This document shows positions 7,693 through 15,896 of a stretch of DNA of 54,099 nucleotides, piece after piece. The stretch comes from an uncultured Erysipelotrichaceae bacterium (GTDB lineage: Bacteria > Bacillota_I > Bacilli_A > RFN20 > CAG-826). Within the stretch, counting starts at the first letter, position 1, and each line of letters starts with the position of its first letter. Location: the NCBI GenBank assembly GCA_902800025.1, contig CADCDA010000009.1, positions 1-54,099 of the forward strand, in the 5' to 3' direction. A program made the position numbers and the translations under genes. The notes under the pieces are model-generated. The model did not search any database and had not been told where the DNA came from. It saw nothing but the letters and a program-made list of their open reading frames with translations.

Positions 7693-8714
7693 TATGCTTT
7701 CCTCCTTTTCTGACTCGCAGGTTCAGAAATATCAGAAACAATCTCTTCTAAGATATCTTCCATAGTGACCATGCCCACAACTTTTTTGTGGTCGTTTCTA
7801 ACGATTGCGATATGAGTTCTATGTTTTCTAAAACCATGGAACAAATCATCAATCATAATTTTATTAGAAACAAAATATGGCTTTTCCAATATACTTCTTA
7901 TCGCTAAATGAGGGTCTTTTTCGTACTCTTCAAAATAAATTTTTACAAGCAAAACACCAATTATATTGTCAAAAACCTTATCATATACAGGGATTCTTGA
8001 GTAATTGGTCTTACAAATAATATCTTTGAGTTTATCATTAGTTAAGTCTTTAATGTTAAGAGCAAACATCTTGCTTCTTGGAGTTAATACTTCCTTAACA
8101 TTAGTGTCTAGATAATCGATTGTTGATTGAACAATCTCTGCTTGATCTTCATCGATCATCTCTTCTTCAGAGGCTTTTTCAATTACGTTTTCTAAATCTT
8201 CTTCAGTGAATTCTTCTTCGCTTTTAATTTTGAAAATCTTTTCAAATAGTTTTACAACTCCTTCGAAAACAAAAGCGATTGGGAAAAGAACAATCATCAT
8301 CACATATGTTGGATATGTAAAAATGAGTGACATTGTATCTGGAATAGCTCTAGCGATAGTCTTAGGAAGAGTATCGCCAAGCATATAGACAATAAATGTC
8401 ATGATAATAGATGAGATTAATGAAATATTATATTCCGCTAAACCGGTAGATTGAAAATATCTTAAAAAGAGCACTGTTGATACAGCGGATATAGCAATCG
8501 CAACAATATTATTTCCAATAAGTACAACGGTAAGAGCACGGTCATACCTATCTAATATCTTTAGTAATGTTTTTGCAAGTTTACTACCTTCATCTGCTTT
8601 GATTTGCATCTTGAACTTGTTGCAACAAGCGAAGGCGGTCTCAGCGCCCGCAAAGAAGAAATGTAAAACAAGTAATATTATAATGATGATCCACGATATA
8701 CTAGGGTCAGGCAT
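7692..8714 (-). CDS. CorC/HlyC-type membrane protein (CNNM + CBS pair)
   Basis: The 340-residue paralogue has a CNNM transmembrane domain (about 1-150), a CBS pair (EVLTPRSKMFAL ... GMVTMEDILEEIVSDI) and ends right after the CBS domain, lacking the C-terminal CorC_HlyC domain of its neighbour. The two genes overlap by one base (TAATG) and probably form a heteromeric or duplicated Mg2+/Co2+ efflux system. A -10 box TATAAT (8755-8760) lies upstream. Confidence 0.85.
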   Translation of the reverse strand: MPDPSISWIIIIILLVLHFFFAGAETAFACCNKFKMQIKADEGSKLAKTLLKILDRYDRALTVVLIGNNIVAIAISAVSTVLFLRYFQSTGLAEYNISLISSIIMTFIVYMLGDTLPKTIARAIPDTMSLIFTYPTYVMMIVLFPIAFVFEGVVKLFEKIFKIKSEEEFTEEDLENVIEKASEEEMIDEDQAEIVQSTIDYLDTNVKEVLTPRSKMFALNIKDLTNDKLKDIICKTNYSRIPVYDKVFDNIIGVLLVKIYFEEYEKDPHLAIRSILEKPYFVSNKIMIDDLFHGFRKHRTHIAIVRNDHKKVVGMVTMEDILEEIVSDISEPASQKRRKA

Positions 8715-8754
8715 TAATCAACCACTTCCAATCTAAACCTGAGTTCGGTTAGAT

Positions 8755-8810
8755 ATTATATCATATAACCTGTAGTTTATTAATTATTATTTGCGTGTAC
8801 ATATGTACAC
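8755..8810 (-). promoter_or_regulatory. CorC operon promoter region with 16-bp palindrome
   Basis: On the minus strand a -10 TATAAT (8755-8760) lies 40 bp upstream of the CorC start, with a weak -35 TTAATA 17 bp before it. Just upstream is the perfect palindrome GTGTACATATGTACAC (8795-8810), a candidate regulator site. The IS30 element sits only 25 bp further on. Confidence 0.4.
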
Positions 8811-8818
8811 ATATAAGA

Positions 8819-8834
8819 AAAAGTCGATGTCAAT
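8819..8834. repeat. Left target-site duplication of the IS30 element
   Basis: AAAAGTCGATGTCAAT is repeated exactly at 10390-10405, immediately outside the two terminal inverted repeats. It is half of the terminator hairpin that the element entered. Confidence 0.85.
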
Positions 8835-8914
8835 GTTAAGTGACAAGGACGATGCAACGATTAAATATTTTATAATGTGAATATTTCTACTGTTCCTGGA
8901 GAAAGGATGGTTTT

Positions 8915-10171
8915 ATGAAGAAGAAAGCCAGGTTAACAATAGACGATCGAATAAACTTACAAGCCGCTTTAGCTAAAGGCACTTCTCTCAAGGATGTTTG
9001 TAAACTATTAAAGAAGAACAGAACAACGATTTGTCGAGAAATAAACAATTATTGTTATATCAAATCATTCTCTAAAAGTTGCTCTCATTGTTCAAAGCTT
9101 CAATTTTGTAGAGAGAACGGGATTGTCTTTCCCAAACATAAGAAAGCATGCCCTGATTATGAGGAGCTTAAATGTTTTAGACTCAAAAAGTATCCATATG
9201 TTTGCAACGGATGTTATCTCAATAAGTATTGCAAGAACGACAAGCACTACTATGACTGCACTAAGGCCGAAGCAATGTCTTTAAATAATCGTGTTTCAAC
9301 CAGAAAACGCAAACTTATATCTCAAGAGCAAATAATTTATATAAATAAGATAGTTTCACCTCTTATCAAAGATAAAGGGCAAAGCCTTCATCACGTTTAT
9401 GTAACAAATCCATCGTTACATGATATTTGTTCAGAAAGAACGATAAGACGGCTTATTTATGATCGATATCTCGATGTGAAAGCTCATAATCTACCAAGAT
9501 TTGTTAGATTTGATCACAAGCAACAATATGCAGTTGTTAGAGAAAACAAGATTGCTAATATAGAGAGAATGTATGAAAGAACATTTACTGATTTCACTAG
9601 ATTTACCAAAAGAAATCCAGAATTATCCGTTGTTCAATATGATTCAGTTATAGGCCAAATAGATGATAAACAAGCTATTCTCACTATTACTTTTCCAAAA
9701 GAAAGATTTCAATTTGGAAGAATAATACAAAAAGGTGATCATATATCTGTAATTCAAAGTATGCGTTGGCTATTTAAACTTATTGGTTATGACAAAGCTA
9801 GAGAAGTATTCGCTGTCAATCTTGCTGATAATGGGGTTGAGTTTTCTTGTTTTCATAGGCTTGAACAATATGATGTACGAGTTTATTTTACAAACCCATA
9901 TAGATCCACCGATAAAGCAGCTTGTGAAAGAAACCATGAGTTTATTCGTTATATCATTCCTAAAGGAAAAACGCTGGATGGTCTTACACAAGACGATGTG
10001 AACTTAATGTTTTCACATATTAATTCATATGTTCGAGAGTCAAATCAAAAGAAAACTCCCTACGAATTAGTCGTAGAGAGATTTGGTCCTGAATTCGTCA
10101 AGTTAATAGGTATCAAACGCATCGATCCACAAGATGTAATTTTGAAACCTAGATTACTCAAGAAAAAGTAA
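8915..10171 (+). CDS. IS30-family transposase
   Basis: The 418-residue protein has an N-terminal helix-turn-helix (LTIDDRINLQAALAKG...NRTTICREIN, about 7-45) and a cysteine-rich segment (CSHCSKLQFC ... CNGCYLNKYC, about 56-115) that may bind zinc. The DDE integrase core has D243 (VVQYDSVIG), D305 (NLADNGVEF) and E338 (DKAACERNHEFIRYI). The D-33-E spacing is the IS30 hallmark. GGAGAAAGGATGG precedes the ATG and a TATAAT (8871-8876) lies inside the left end. It looks functional. Confidence 0.95.
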   Translation: MKKKARLTIDDRINLQAALAKGTSLKDVCKLLKKNRTTICREINNYCYIKSFSKSCSHCSKLQFCRENGIVFPKHKKACPDYEELKCFRLKKYPYVCNGCYLNKYCKNDKHYYDCTKAEAMSLNNRVSTRKRKLISQEQIIYINKIVSPLIKDKGQSLHHVYVTNPSLHDICSERTIRRLIYDRYLDVKAHNLPRFVRFDHKQQYAVVRENKIANIERMYERTFTDFTRFTKRNPELSVVQYDSVIGQIDDKQAILTITFPKERFQFGRIIQKGDHISVIQSMRWLFKLIGYDKAREVFAVNLADNGVEFSCFHRLEQYDVRVYFTNPYRSTDKAACERNHEFIRYIIPKGKTLDGLTQDDVNLMFSHINSYVRESNQKKTPYELVVERFGPEFVKLIGIKRIDPQDVILKPRLLKKK

Positions 10172-10189
10172 TTTATTAGCCAGGACAGT

Positions 10190-10251
10190 AGAAAGCACTT
10201 ATATTCTCTGTTGCAATGAAATAGTCAAATAAATTGCCAGAAGTGCTTTCT
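10190..10251 (+). terminator. Possible terminator of the transposase gene
   Basis: AGAAAGCACTT (10190-10200) pairs with AAGTGCTTTCT (10241-10251) across a 40-nt loop just after the transposase stop codon. The T tail is weak, so it may instead be a structure that stops read-through transcription or translation. Confidence 0.4.
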
Positions 10252-10389
10252 TATACCTTAATTTTAAACATTTTTTCCACTATTGCAAATGTTGGCAACT
10301 TCAATGCAACCACTATTTTTTTATAAAGAAGAAAACAGGCCAAAATAAAAGACGACACAAATAAATTTGCATCGTCCTTGTCATTTAAC

Positions 10390-10416
10390 AAAAGTCGATG
10401 TCAATAGACACCGACT
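10390..10416 (-). terminator. Terminator of the acidic membrane protein gene, containing the right IS target duplication
   Basis: On the minus strand AGTCGGTGTC pairs with GACATCGACT around loop TATT, followed by TTTT. The right copy of the 16-bp duplication (10390-10405) restores one arm, so insertion of the IS left a working hairpin on this side and only half on the other. Confidence 0.75.
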
Positions 10417-10431
10417 AATTGATAATTGTAG

Positions 10432-12156
10432 TTATTCTTTTTCTGGTTTTTTACCGCTAGCCAATTCGGCTTTAAGTTCTTTAACCCAGTTAACTTTTCC
10501 AATTTCACCTTGCTCAAGGCCATCTTTTTCCATGACGTCTTGAATAAGTTCTTTACATCTTCTAACAGATAATGGTGATTTAACTTTAAAGACAAGAGGA
10601 ATATCTTGATACATATCTTTATCACTAGCATCTTGAATTGGAAGAGTGCTATTAGCATAATCTGCTGGATTAAGAGCAAAGTATAACTTAAGTGATTTGC
10701 CCGCTACTGTAATACGGACATACATTTTCTTGTGTAAGCGGAATGTATCGCCAACAGCAGAGATTCTAGATTTGACACCATAACTTAAGATTTCGTTCTT
10801 AAGTTCGTTGTATAAGTCTAAGACATCATTTTCGGATTGAAGAAGTCTTTCAGCAAATGTTAATCTTTCGTATTCTTTCTTTTCTGGAGCAGGTGCGGTT
10901 TCGACCACTGGTGCTTCAGGAGCTTTCTCTGGTTTAGGTTCTTCAACCTTTTCCTTCTTTACGAATAATTGACGTGGAGCTGGTTTAGGTTCTTCTTTTT
11001 TCTCTTCTTGAATTGGAGCAGGTGCTGGTTCAGCTTTTGGTTCTTCTTTATGAATTTCAACAACCTTCTCAACAGACTTATTTTCAACAACCGCTGGTGT
11101 TGGAGTGGAAACTCCATTAATTCCACCATTGAAGTATTGAACAACAAGTGGTCCACCAAATGTTGCGCCAGTAATTGTTTGATTTCCATTAGGCGATGAT
11201 GGTTGTTGTTGTGGTTGATTAACAGTGCTACGAGCAATTTCGTCTCTAACGATATCTCTAACAACTTCTCTTAATAAGCTGGCAAGTGATGCTTGATCGA
11301 TTCCAGCAGTTTGAGGATTTGTATTATTAACGTTAACTTCAACGTGTTGTTTTTCTTCTTTTGGCTCTTCTTGGATAGAAGCTTCTGTAGGTTCTTCACT
11401 CACAGCAACTTCTTCTTCAGGAACTGGTTCGTCTTCAGCGGCTTCTTCAGGAACTGGTTCTGGTTCTTTTTCGATAACAGCTTCTTCTTCAACAGGTGCT
11501 AATTCTTCACCTTCTTGAACTGCTTCTGGATCACCAACGAGTTCAGCAACAGATGCTGGTTCTGGTTCTTCAACCTTTTCTTCTTTTGCAACTTTACCAG
11601 CATAGATAAGTCCGATAACCACTGTTGCAATAACAGAGACAAACGCAAGGATACCAGCGATAAAGACAGCAAGAGCAAAGACACCGAACCAGACCATTGC
11701 ACTATTTCCTGGTTGGAAAGCAGCTTGTGCAGTTGCTAAATATGTCACACCAGTAATGATAATAATGTATGCAACATAAAGAGCAGCAACTAATGCCAAA
11801 GAATAAATGGCAAATAATGGTTTTTTCTTATTGATAACATAGACAATACCGAGGACTAAGAGAATAAGGAATAGCCCAGAGACAACATAAGTGATAACAC
11901 TAATGATTAAAGCAATGTTATCGCCAAGCGATTTGTAAAGTGAAATGAACTCTTGTGCCCTAGCAGCATCGAATGGGAACAAGAATGCTTGGGAAATGAA
12001 TTGAAAATCAAGGCCAAGTTTAACGCCAACTAAATCAAAGCTACCCAAGACATAGAATGGGTAAAACACATATGTAGCGGCAAAGGCCAAAATGAGAGAT
12101 AAACTCATTATGAAGAAAACTAATAAAGTTCTTCTTAGCGCAGAATGTTTATTCAT
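10432..12156 (-). CDS. Membrane protein with long acidic Pro/Glu linker and C-terminal conserved domain
   Basis: The 574-residue protein has four to five N-terminal TM helices (about 10-195), then about 250 residues of low-complexity acidic and Pro/Glu/Ala sequence (EPEPVPEEAAEDEPVPEEE) interrupted by a more ordered stretch (SLASLLREVVRDIVRDEI). The C-terminal domain (about 445-560, from YERLTFAERLLQSENDVLD) has a layout I have seen in uncharacterised Firmicutes proteins (NELKNEILSYGVKSRIS ... LYFALNPADY). Function is unknown. A scaffold or envelope-associated role is only a guess. GGAGG precedes the start. Confidence 0.75.
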   Translation of the reverse strand: MNKHSALRRTLLVFFIMSLSLILAFAATYVFYPFYVLGSFDLVGVKLGLDFQFISQAFLFPFDAARAQEFISLYKSLGDNIALIISVITYVVSGLFLILLVLGIVYVINKKKPLFAIYSLALVAALYVAYIIIITGVTYLATAQAAFQPGNSAMVWFGVFALAVFIAGILAFVSVIATVVIGLIYAGKVAKEEKVEEPEPASVAELVGDPEAVQEGEELAPVEEEAVIEKEPEPVPEEAAEDEPVPEEEVAVSEEPTEASIQEEPKEEKQHVEVNVNNTNPQTAGIDQASLASLLREVVRDIVRDEIARSTVNQPQQQPSSPNGNQTITGATFGGPLVVQYFNGGINGVSTPTPAVVENKSVEKVVEIHKEEPKAEPAPAPIQEEKKEEPKPAPRQLFVKKEKVEEPKPEKAPEAPVVETAPAPEKKEYERLTFAERLLQSENDVLDLYNELKNEILSYGVKSRISAVGDTFRLHKKMYVRITVAGKSLKLYFALNPADYANSTLPIQDASDKDMYQDIPLVFKVKSPLSVRRCKELIQDVMEKDGLEQGEIGKVNWVKELKAELASGKKPEKE

Positions 12157-12482
12157 AACAAACCTCCAATAACTAATGATAATTTAATATATATACGCGC
12201 GAAAAACAACTTTTTTTAATATAATTATGGCAAAAACAGGCAAGATATACGGTTTTTGATGAAAAATCCTGCAAAAAACCCTTATATTTTTGAAGAAATA
12301 AAATTAATTTCTCAGCTTTTTTGCCAAAAATCAAGGAAACGAATTAGTTCTATTTGCCGCCCTCATTTATCGATTTAAAGCAGCAGTAAAGAGCAGTTGA
12401 ACTTAACAATTATTTACCGAAATGTGGGATAAAAAAATAAGAGGTTTTTAGCCTCTTAATTTATTATTGTTTTCACCAATTA
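12157..12482. other. Intergenic region, 326 bp
   Basis: Apart from the ribosome site and probable promoter of the acidic membrane protein gene near 12157-12200 and the terminator at 12431-12457, I see no ORF, tRNA or repeat here. The middle (12230-12420) is A/T-rich with no obvious structure. Confidence 0.5.
12431..12457 (-). terminator. Terminator of the epimerase-like gene
   Basis: On the minus strand AAGAGG pairs with CCTCTT around a 7-nt loop and is followed by ATTTTTTT. Confidence 0.75.
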
Positions 12483-14033
12483 TTATTCGATGATTTTATA
12501 CTTAGCGTTGAAGTGTGAATCATACCAATAATATCGATTTTCATCCTTGTCATGAGAGTCGTACCAGATCTGAGAAACCATCTTATCTGTCTTTGCTAAT
12601 CTATCAAAATCCCAAGCATATTTAACGTAAGAAATATTACGCCAATGACCGCAGAATAAGACGGTATGTGGACGTGCTTCAAACACTTCGCCATCAGCGT
12701 TTTCCCACTTCACTTTTGTAAATATATCGCCGGTTTTAAATTCTTCTGTTAAGAGCATTCCACCTCTTGCAGATGCCACTTTTCTTAAATCTTCAATGTC
12801 AATTTTTGTTCTATCTTTATCGATGTCAAAATAGTGATTTAATCTAGTTGGCTTATTCTTTAATTCTTCATAATCTAATGGTTCACCATCATTAGTCTTC
12901 CCTTTGCAAGTAAGATTGATGTCACTCCATTTTGAAGGAATTGAATTAAACTTATCAACACCATTGAAGTAGGCATACATCCTTGCTTCATCATTGTGAT
13001 TTTTCCAATAATAAGGAGCATTATCGTCTTTTAATAATCTTTTAATGACGAACTTCTTCATTAATTTTTTAGGACATAATTTAGCTAATTTAAAATATGG
13101 ATGAGTCTTTAATACATGTTCCCAAAACCCTTTGATATCTTCGTGTTGATAATCAAATAAGTCATTTAGTTTATCTCCGTCAGAGTACCATTCTCCATGG
13201 AAATTTCTAAGTGAATTATAGTTTGTGTCAAAGAAATCTTCTGTTGTGCACCCAATAATTTCAAATCCGAGATCTAATGTCTCATATCCGGTGACACGGT
13301 TATTTAATCCACCAGCGAGATTAAAACAGTGTTTCCAGAAATTTGTTTCGTTTAACTCGCCAGCGATATCTTTTTTAATAATATTTCTAATAAGAACTGC
13401 ACTATCGTTCGCAGTCGCCCATTCTAATGGAGAATTATAACAAGTATGGAACATCAAACCATCACTGATGTTTTTCATTAATAGTTCATCATAAAGCATT
13501 GCTGTTTGACGAATAACAGTCCAACAATGAACATCACTTTCCAAAACTGTAAATTCTCCTCTCATTTTAGTTAGAGAATAAATATCAAATGGAGAGATTA
13601 ATAATGGATCACCCACTTCTGCAAATGGATGTTTATAATTTCTATCACCATATACACCAATTGTGGAGATATGAATGAGTTTTGGCTGATTCTCTTCCAT
13701 CTCTTCTATTGCTTGAACTAATATTTTTGGTCCGATTTCATTTGCTTCAATCGCATCTTGAGGACACTTATCACTTGCCGGAGGTATAACAGCGGCCATA
13801 TTGACAACATAATCCGCACCACTAATAACGTCCTTAACATCAGAAAGGTTTGCAATTGTACCAAAAATAATACGGTATTCTTTTCCGCTCTTTTTTATTT
13901 TCTTAATAATCTTTTTTGAATGTTTTTTATCATTAATCAACAAGTTGATTCGTGTGACAAAATCTTCTTTAAGTAACGTCTCCGCCACTTTTGTTCCCAT
14001 GTTACCAGGAACGCCAAACAATGTTATAACCAT
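12483..14033 (-). CDS. Extended SDR (NAD-dependent epimerase/dehydratase-like) with long C-terminal extension
   Basis: The 516-residue protein starts with the Rossmann motif GVPGNMGTKVAE (about 7-18), followed by NMAAVIPP and STIGVYGD, and the catalytic pair YSLTK (Tyr-x3-Lys). These are the marks of extended short-chain dehydrogenases acting on nucleotide sugars or similar substrates. About 200 extra C-terminal residues (WSDINLTCKGKTNDG ... WYDSHFNAKYKIIE) are not part of the usual 300-350-residue fold. The substrate is unknown. It appears monocistronic with its own terminator. Confidence 0.75.
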   Translation of the reverse strand: MVITLFGVPGNMGTKVAETLLKEDFVTRINLLINDKKHSKKIIKKIKKSGKEYRIIFGTIANLSDVKDVISGADYVVNMAAVIPPASDKCPQDAIEANEIGPKILVQAIEEMEENQPKLIHISTIGVYGDRNYKHPFAEVGDPLLISPFDIYSLTKMRGEFTVLESDVHCWTVIRQTAMLYDELLMKNISDGLMFHTCYNSPLEWATANDSAVLIRNIIKKDIAGELNETNFWKHCFNLAGGLNNRVTGYETLDLGFEIIGCTTEDFFDTNYNSLRNFHGEWYSDGDKLNDLFDYQHEDIKGFWEHVLKTHPYFKLAKLCPKKLMKKFVIKRLLKDDNAPYYWKNHNDEARMYAYFNGVDKFNSIPSKWSDINLTCKGKTNDGEPLDYEELKNKPTRLNHYFDIDKDRTKIDIEDLRKVASARGGMLLTEEFKTGDIFTKVKWENADGEVFEARPHTVLFCGHWRNISYVKYAWDFDRLAKTDKMVSQIWYDSHDKDENRYYWYDSHFNAKYKIIE

Positions 14034-14072
14034 AATTAATTACTACTATAATACGTGACTCATTTATGAAGC

Positions 14073-14139
14073 AAAAATCAGAAATAATATCTCTAGCATA
14101 AGATGAATTATCTAAGGTAATCCTTTGTTTCTGATTTTT
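14073..14139 (-). terminator. Long inverted repeat enclosing small hairpins, probable structured terminator
   Basis: AAAAATCAGAAA (14073-14084) is the exact complement of TTTCTGATTTTT (14128-14139). The 43-nt interior can form AAGG/CCTT and AGAT/ATCT hairpins on the minus strand. It lies directly after the antiporter gene, so it probably ends that operon, but the multi-branched form is unusual. Confidence 0.5.
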
Positions 14140-14183
14140 TTATAGTCTGCTCCTTTCGGTAAATCATACCATATTCAATAAAA

Positions 14184-15500
14184 TTATTGAATGCTATTTG
14201 TTTCCACCACTTTTTCTTCTTTAGGAATATCTCCTGATTTAGTTAAAGCATATTTTGCCGCTAATGGACCAGCTAATTCATAAACCAATGTACTCGTTAA
14301 AACAACCGCCAGTACTAATGACGCTGATTCAAAGTCGCCTAATTCGTTAAATAGCTTATTCGCAGTGGTTGCTAGACCGATCGCGACACCAGCCTGAGGG
14401 ACTAACGCTAGTCCAAGATACTTTCTTACTTGTGGTTCGCACTTTGTAATAGTTGCTCCTGTAAATGCGCCAAGATACTTACCAATAACTCTAAAGATGA
14501 TATATATAGTCGCAATAACAAGAACAATCAATCCTTTTTCATTGAAGAAAATGCTCAAATCTAGTGATGCACCACTAAGAACAAAGAACATCATAAAGAT
14601 TGGAGAAGTAAATCTATCGAGAATATCTAGTGTTCTATCCGCATCTTTTGCCATGTTGGTGAATAACGCTCCAGCCACCATACACATTAATAGGGAGCTC
14701 AATTCAAAGCCACCCATAAATGGTTGCTTAAACAAGAAATACATTCCAATAGAGAGGAAAACAGAGAAAATACAAAGGACTAATTTGTTGTTCCTAGAAT
14801 GGAATATTTTGTTGATAAAACTGATAAGAACCCCGATAATTGCCCCAATTCCTAAAGAAATAGCAATTTCAATTAATGGCTTACCAATCATCTTATAAAA
14901 TGATAATTCTCCACCACTAGCAACGCCTGTTGCAATTTGGAATAAAATCGCAAATAAAATTAATGCTGCTGCATCATCTAAAGCCACAACAGGTAAAACT
15001 GTATTCACAAGAGGACCTCTTGCTTTATATTGCCTAATGACCATTAATGTCGCAGCCGGTGCTGTTGCGCTAGCAATAGCGGATAAAGTCAAAACAAGTT
15101 CCAAAGAAACATGTTCAGGAGCGATATAATGAGCAGCCAATAAAGACGCTAAAACCAAAATAGACGCTCCTAGCGCCTCAAGAATAGTGATAACCACTAC
15201 TCTTTTACCAACCATTTTTAAAGCAGAAGACTTAAATGAGGTTCCAATTGAAAAAGCAATAAATCCTAAAGCAACTGTTGAAACCCAACTAATCTTATCA
15301 ACAAATTGGTAAATATAACCCTCTTTGATTCCGTTATAGGTGAAGTTATTAAAGAAAACTCCCAAAACAAAAGGACCCATTATAATACCGGTAATGATAT
15401 ATCCAGTAACGTTAGGGAGTTTGAGTAATTTCATTAATCGCGTTGATAATAATGCGACAATCAAAAAAGCAGCGATATATACAAATATCAAATTTTCCAT
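14184..15500 (-). CDS. CPA2-family cation:proton antiporter
   Basis: The 438-residue protein has about 12 hydrophobic helices (about 1-425) and contains the conserved LPNVTGYIITGIIMGP start and the core TM region with VVALDDAAALILF, the paired Asp typical of CPA2 (KefB/GerN/NapA-type) Na+(K+)/H+ antiporters. It lacks the C-terminal RCK/TrkA-N domain seen in KefB. Control may come from the small protein encoded 6 bp upstream in the same operon. Confidence 0.88.
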   Translation of the reverse strand: MENLIFVYIAAFLIVALLSTRLMKLLKLPNVTGYIITGIIMGPFVLGVFFNNFTYNGIKEGYIYQFVDKISWVSTVALGFIAFSIGTSFKSSALKMVGKRVVVITILEALGASILVLASLLAAHYIAPEHVSLELVLTLSAIASATAPAATLMVIRQYKARGPLVNTVLPVVALDDAAALILFAILFQIATGVASGGELSFYKMIGKPLIEIAISLGIGAIIGVLISFINKIFHSRNNKLVLCIFSVFLSIGMYFLFKQPFMGGFELSSLLMCMVAGALFTNMAKDADRTLDILDRFTSPIFMMFFVLSGASLDLSIFFNEKGLIVLVIATIYIIFRVIGKYLGAFTGATITKCEPQVRKYLGLALVPQAGVAIGLATTANKLFNELGDFESASLVLAVVLTSTLVYELAGPLAAKYALTKSGDIPKEEKVVETNSIQ

Positions 15501-15506
15501 ATTCTA

Positions 15507-15836
15507 TTAAATAGATCCTTCGTAATCGTCGATTGGACGAGAGAACATAAACCCTTTAATTTTCTTAAAGTTTTCAGTACTCTTTCTTACAACTTCTTTT
15601 AAATGCTCAAGTTTGTCATTATCAACAATGAATAAGCAGAGAATACTTTCGTTAGCGGTTACTTTTTCAACTTGTCTCAAACTGAAAAAATATCTATCTT
15701 CAGGAGCTTCATCAATCGCATGTCTTAAAGATTCAGTAGTCATAATGGTTGCGTTATAACCATTTTTTCTAATTTCTTCTAAGGTATGCACCGCTTCTAA
15801 CGATGATTTCAATACTAAATAAACAATTCTTTTCAT
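15507..15836 (-). CDS. Small PII-like (ferredoxin-fold) protein upstream of the antiporter
   Basis: The 109-residue protein starts MKRIVYLVLKSSLEAVHTLEEIRKNGYNATIMTT, a beta-alpha-beta pattern, and repeats it (ESILCLFIVDNDKLEHLKEVVRKS). This matches in length and layout the PII-like fold, including c-di-AMP receptors such as DarA, but no diagnostic ligand motif is visible. It is the first gene of a two-gene operon with a cation antiporter, so a regulatory role on transport is plausible. AAGGTGA precedes the start. Confidence 0.55.
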   Translation of the reverse strand: MKRIVYLVLKSSLEAVHTLEEIRKNGYNATIMTTESLRHAIDEAPEDRYFFSLRQVEKVTANESILCLFIVDNDKLEHLKEVVRKSTENFKKIKGFMFSRPIDDYEGSI

Positions 15837-15855
15837 AAGTTCACCTTCGACACGT

Positions 15856-15884
15856 ATTATAGTCTTATATTTATAAGTTGTTAA
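15856..15884 (-). promoter_or_regulatory. Promoter of the PII-like/antiporter operon
   Basis: On the minus strand TTAACA (15879-15884), a 17-bp spacer and TATAAT (15856-15861) lie about 20 bp before the ATG at 15836, which has its own AAGGTGA. This is a standard leadered transcript. Confidence 0.7.
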
Positions 15885-15896
15885 ATAATAAATATT

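Larger units (their letters stand above)
8835..10389 (+). mobile_element. Intact IS30-family insertion sequence, 1,555 bp
   Basis: Terminal inverted repeats of 23 bp (8835-8857, starting GTTAAGTGACAAGG; 10367-10389) match at 22 positions. They enclose one full-length DDE transposase gene and are flanked by a 16-bp direct duplication. The exact duplication and intact ORF indicate a recent insertion. IS30-family relatives in mycoplasmas (for example IS1630) are known for unusually long target duplications. Confidence 0.93.

Noticed and set aside
10969-11739. Plus-strand ORFs rich in Phe and Trp opposite the acidic protein
   Set aside because: They are antisense shadows of Glu/Pro-rich codons (GAA read as TTC).
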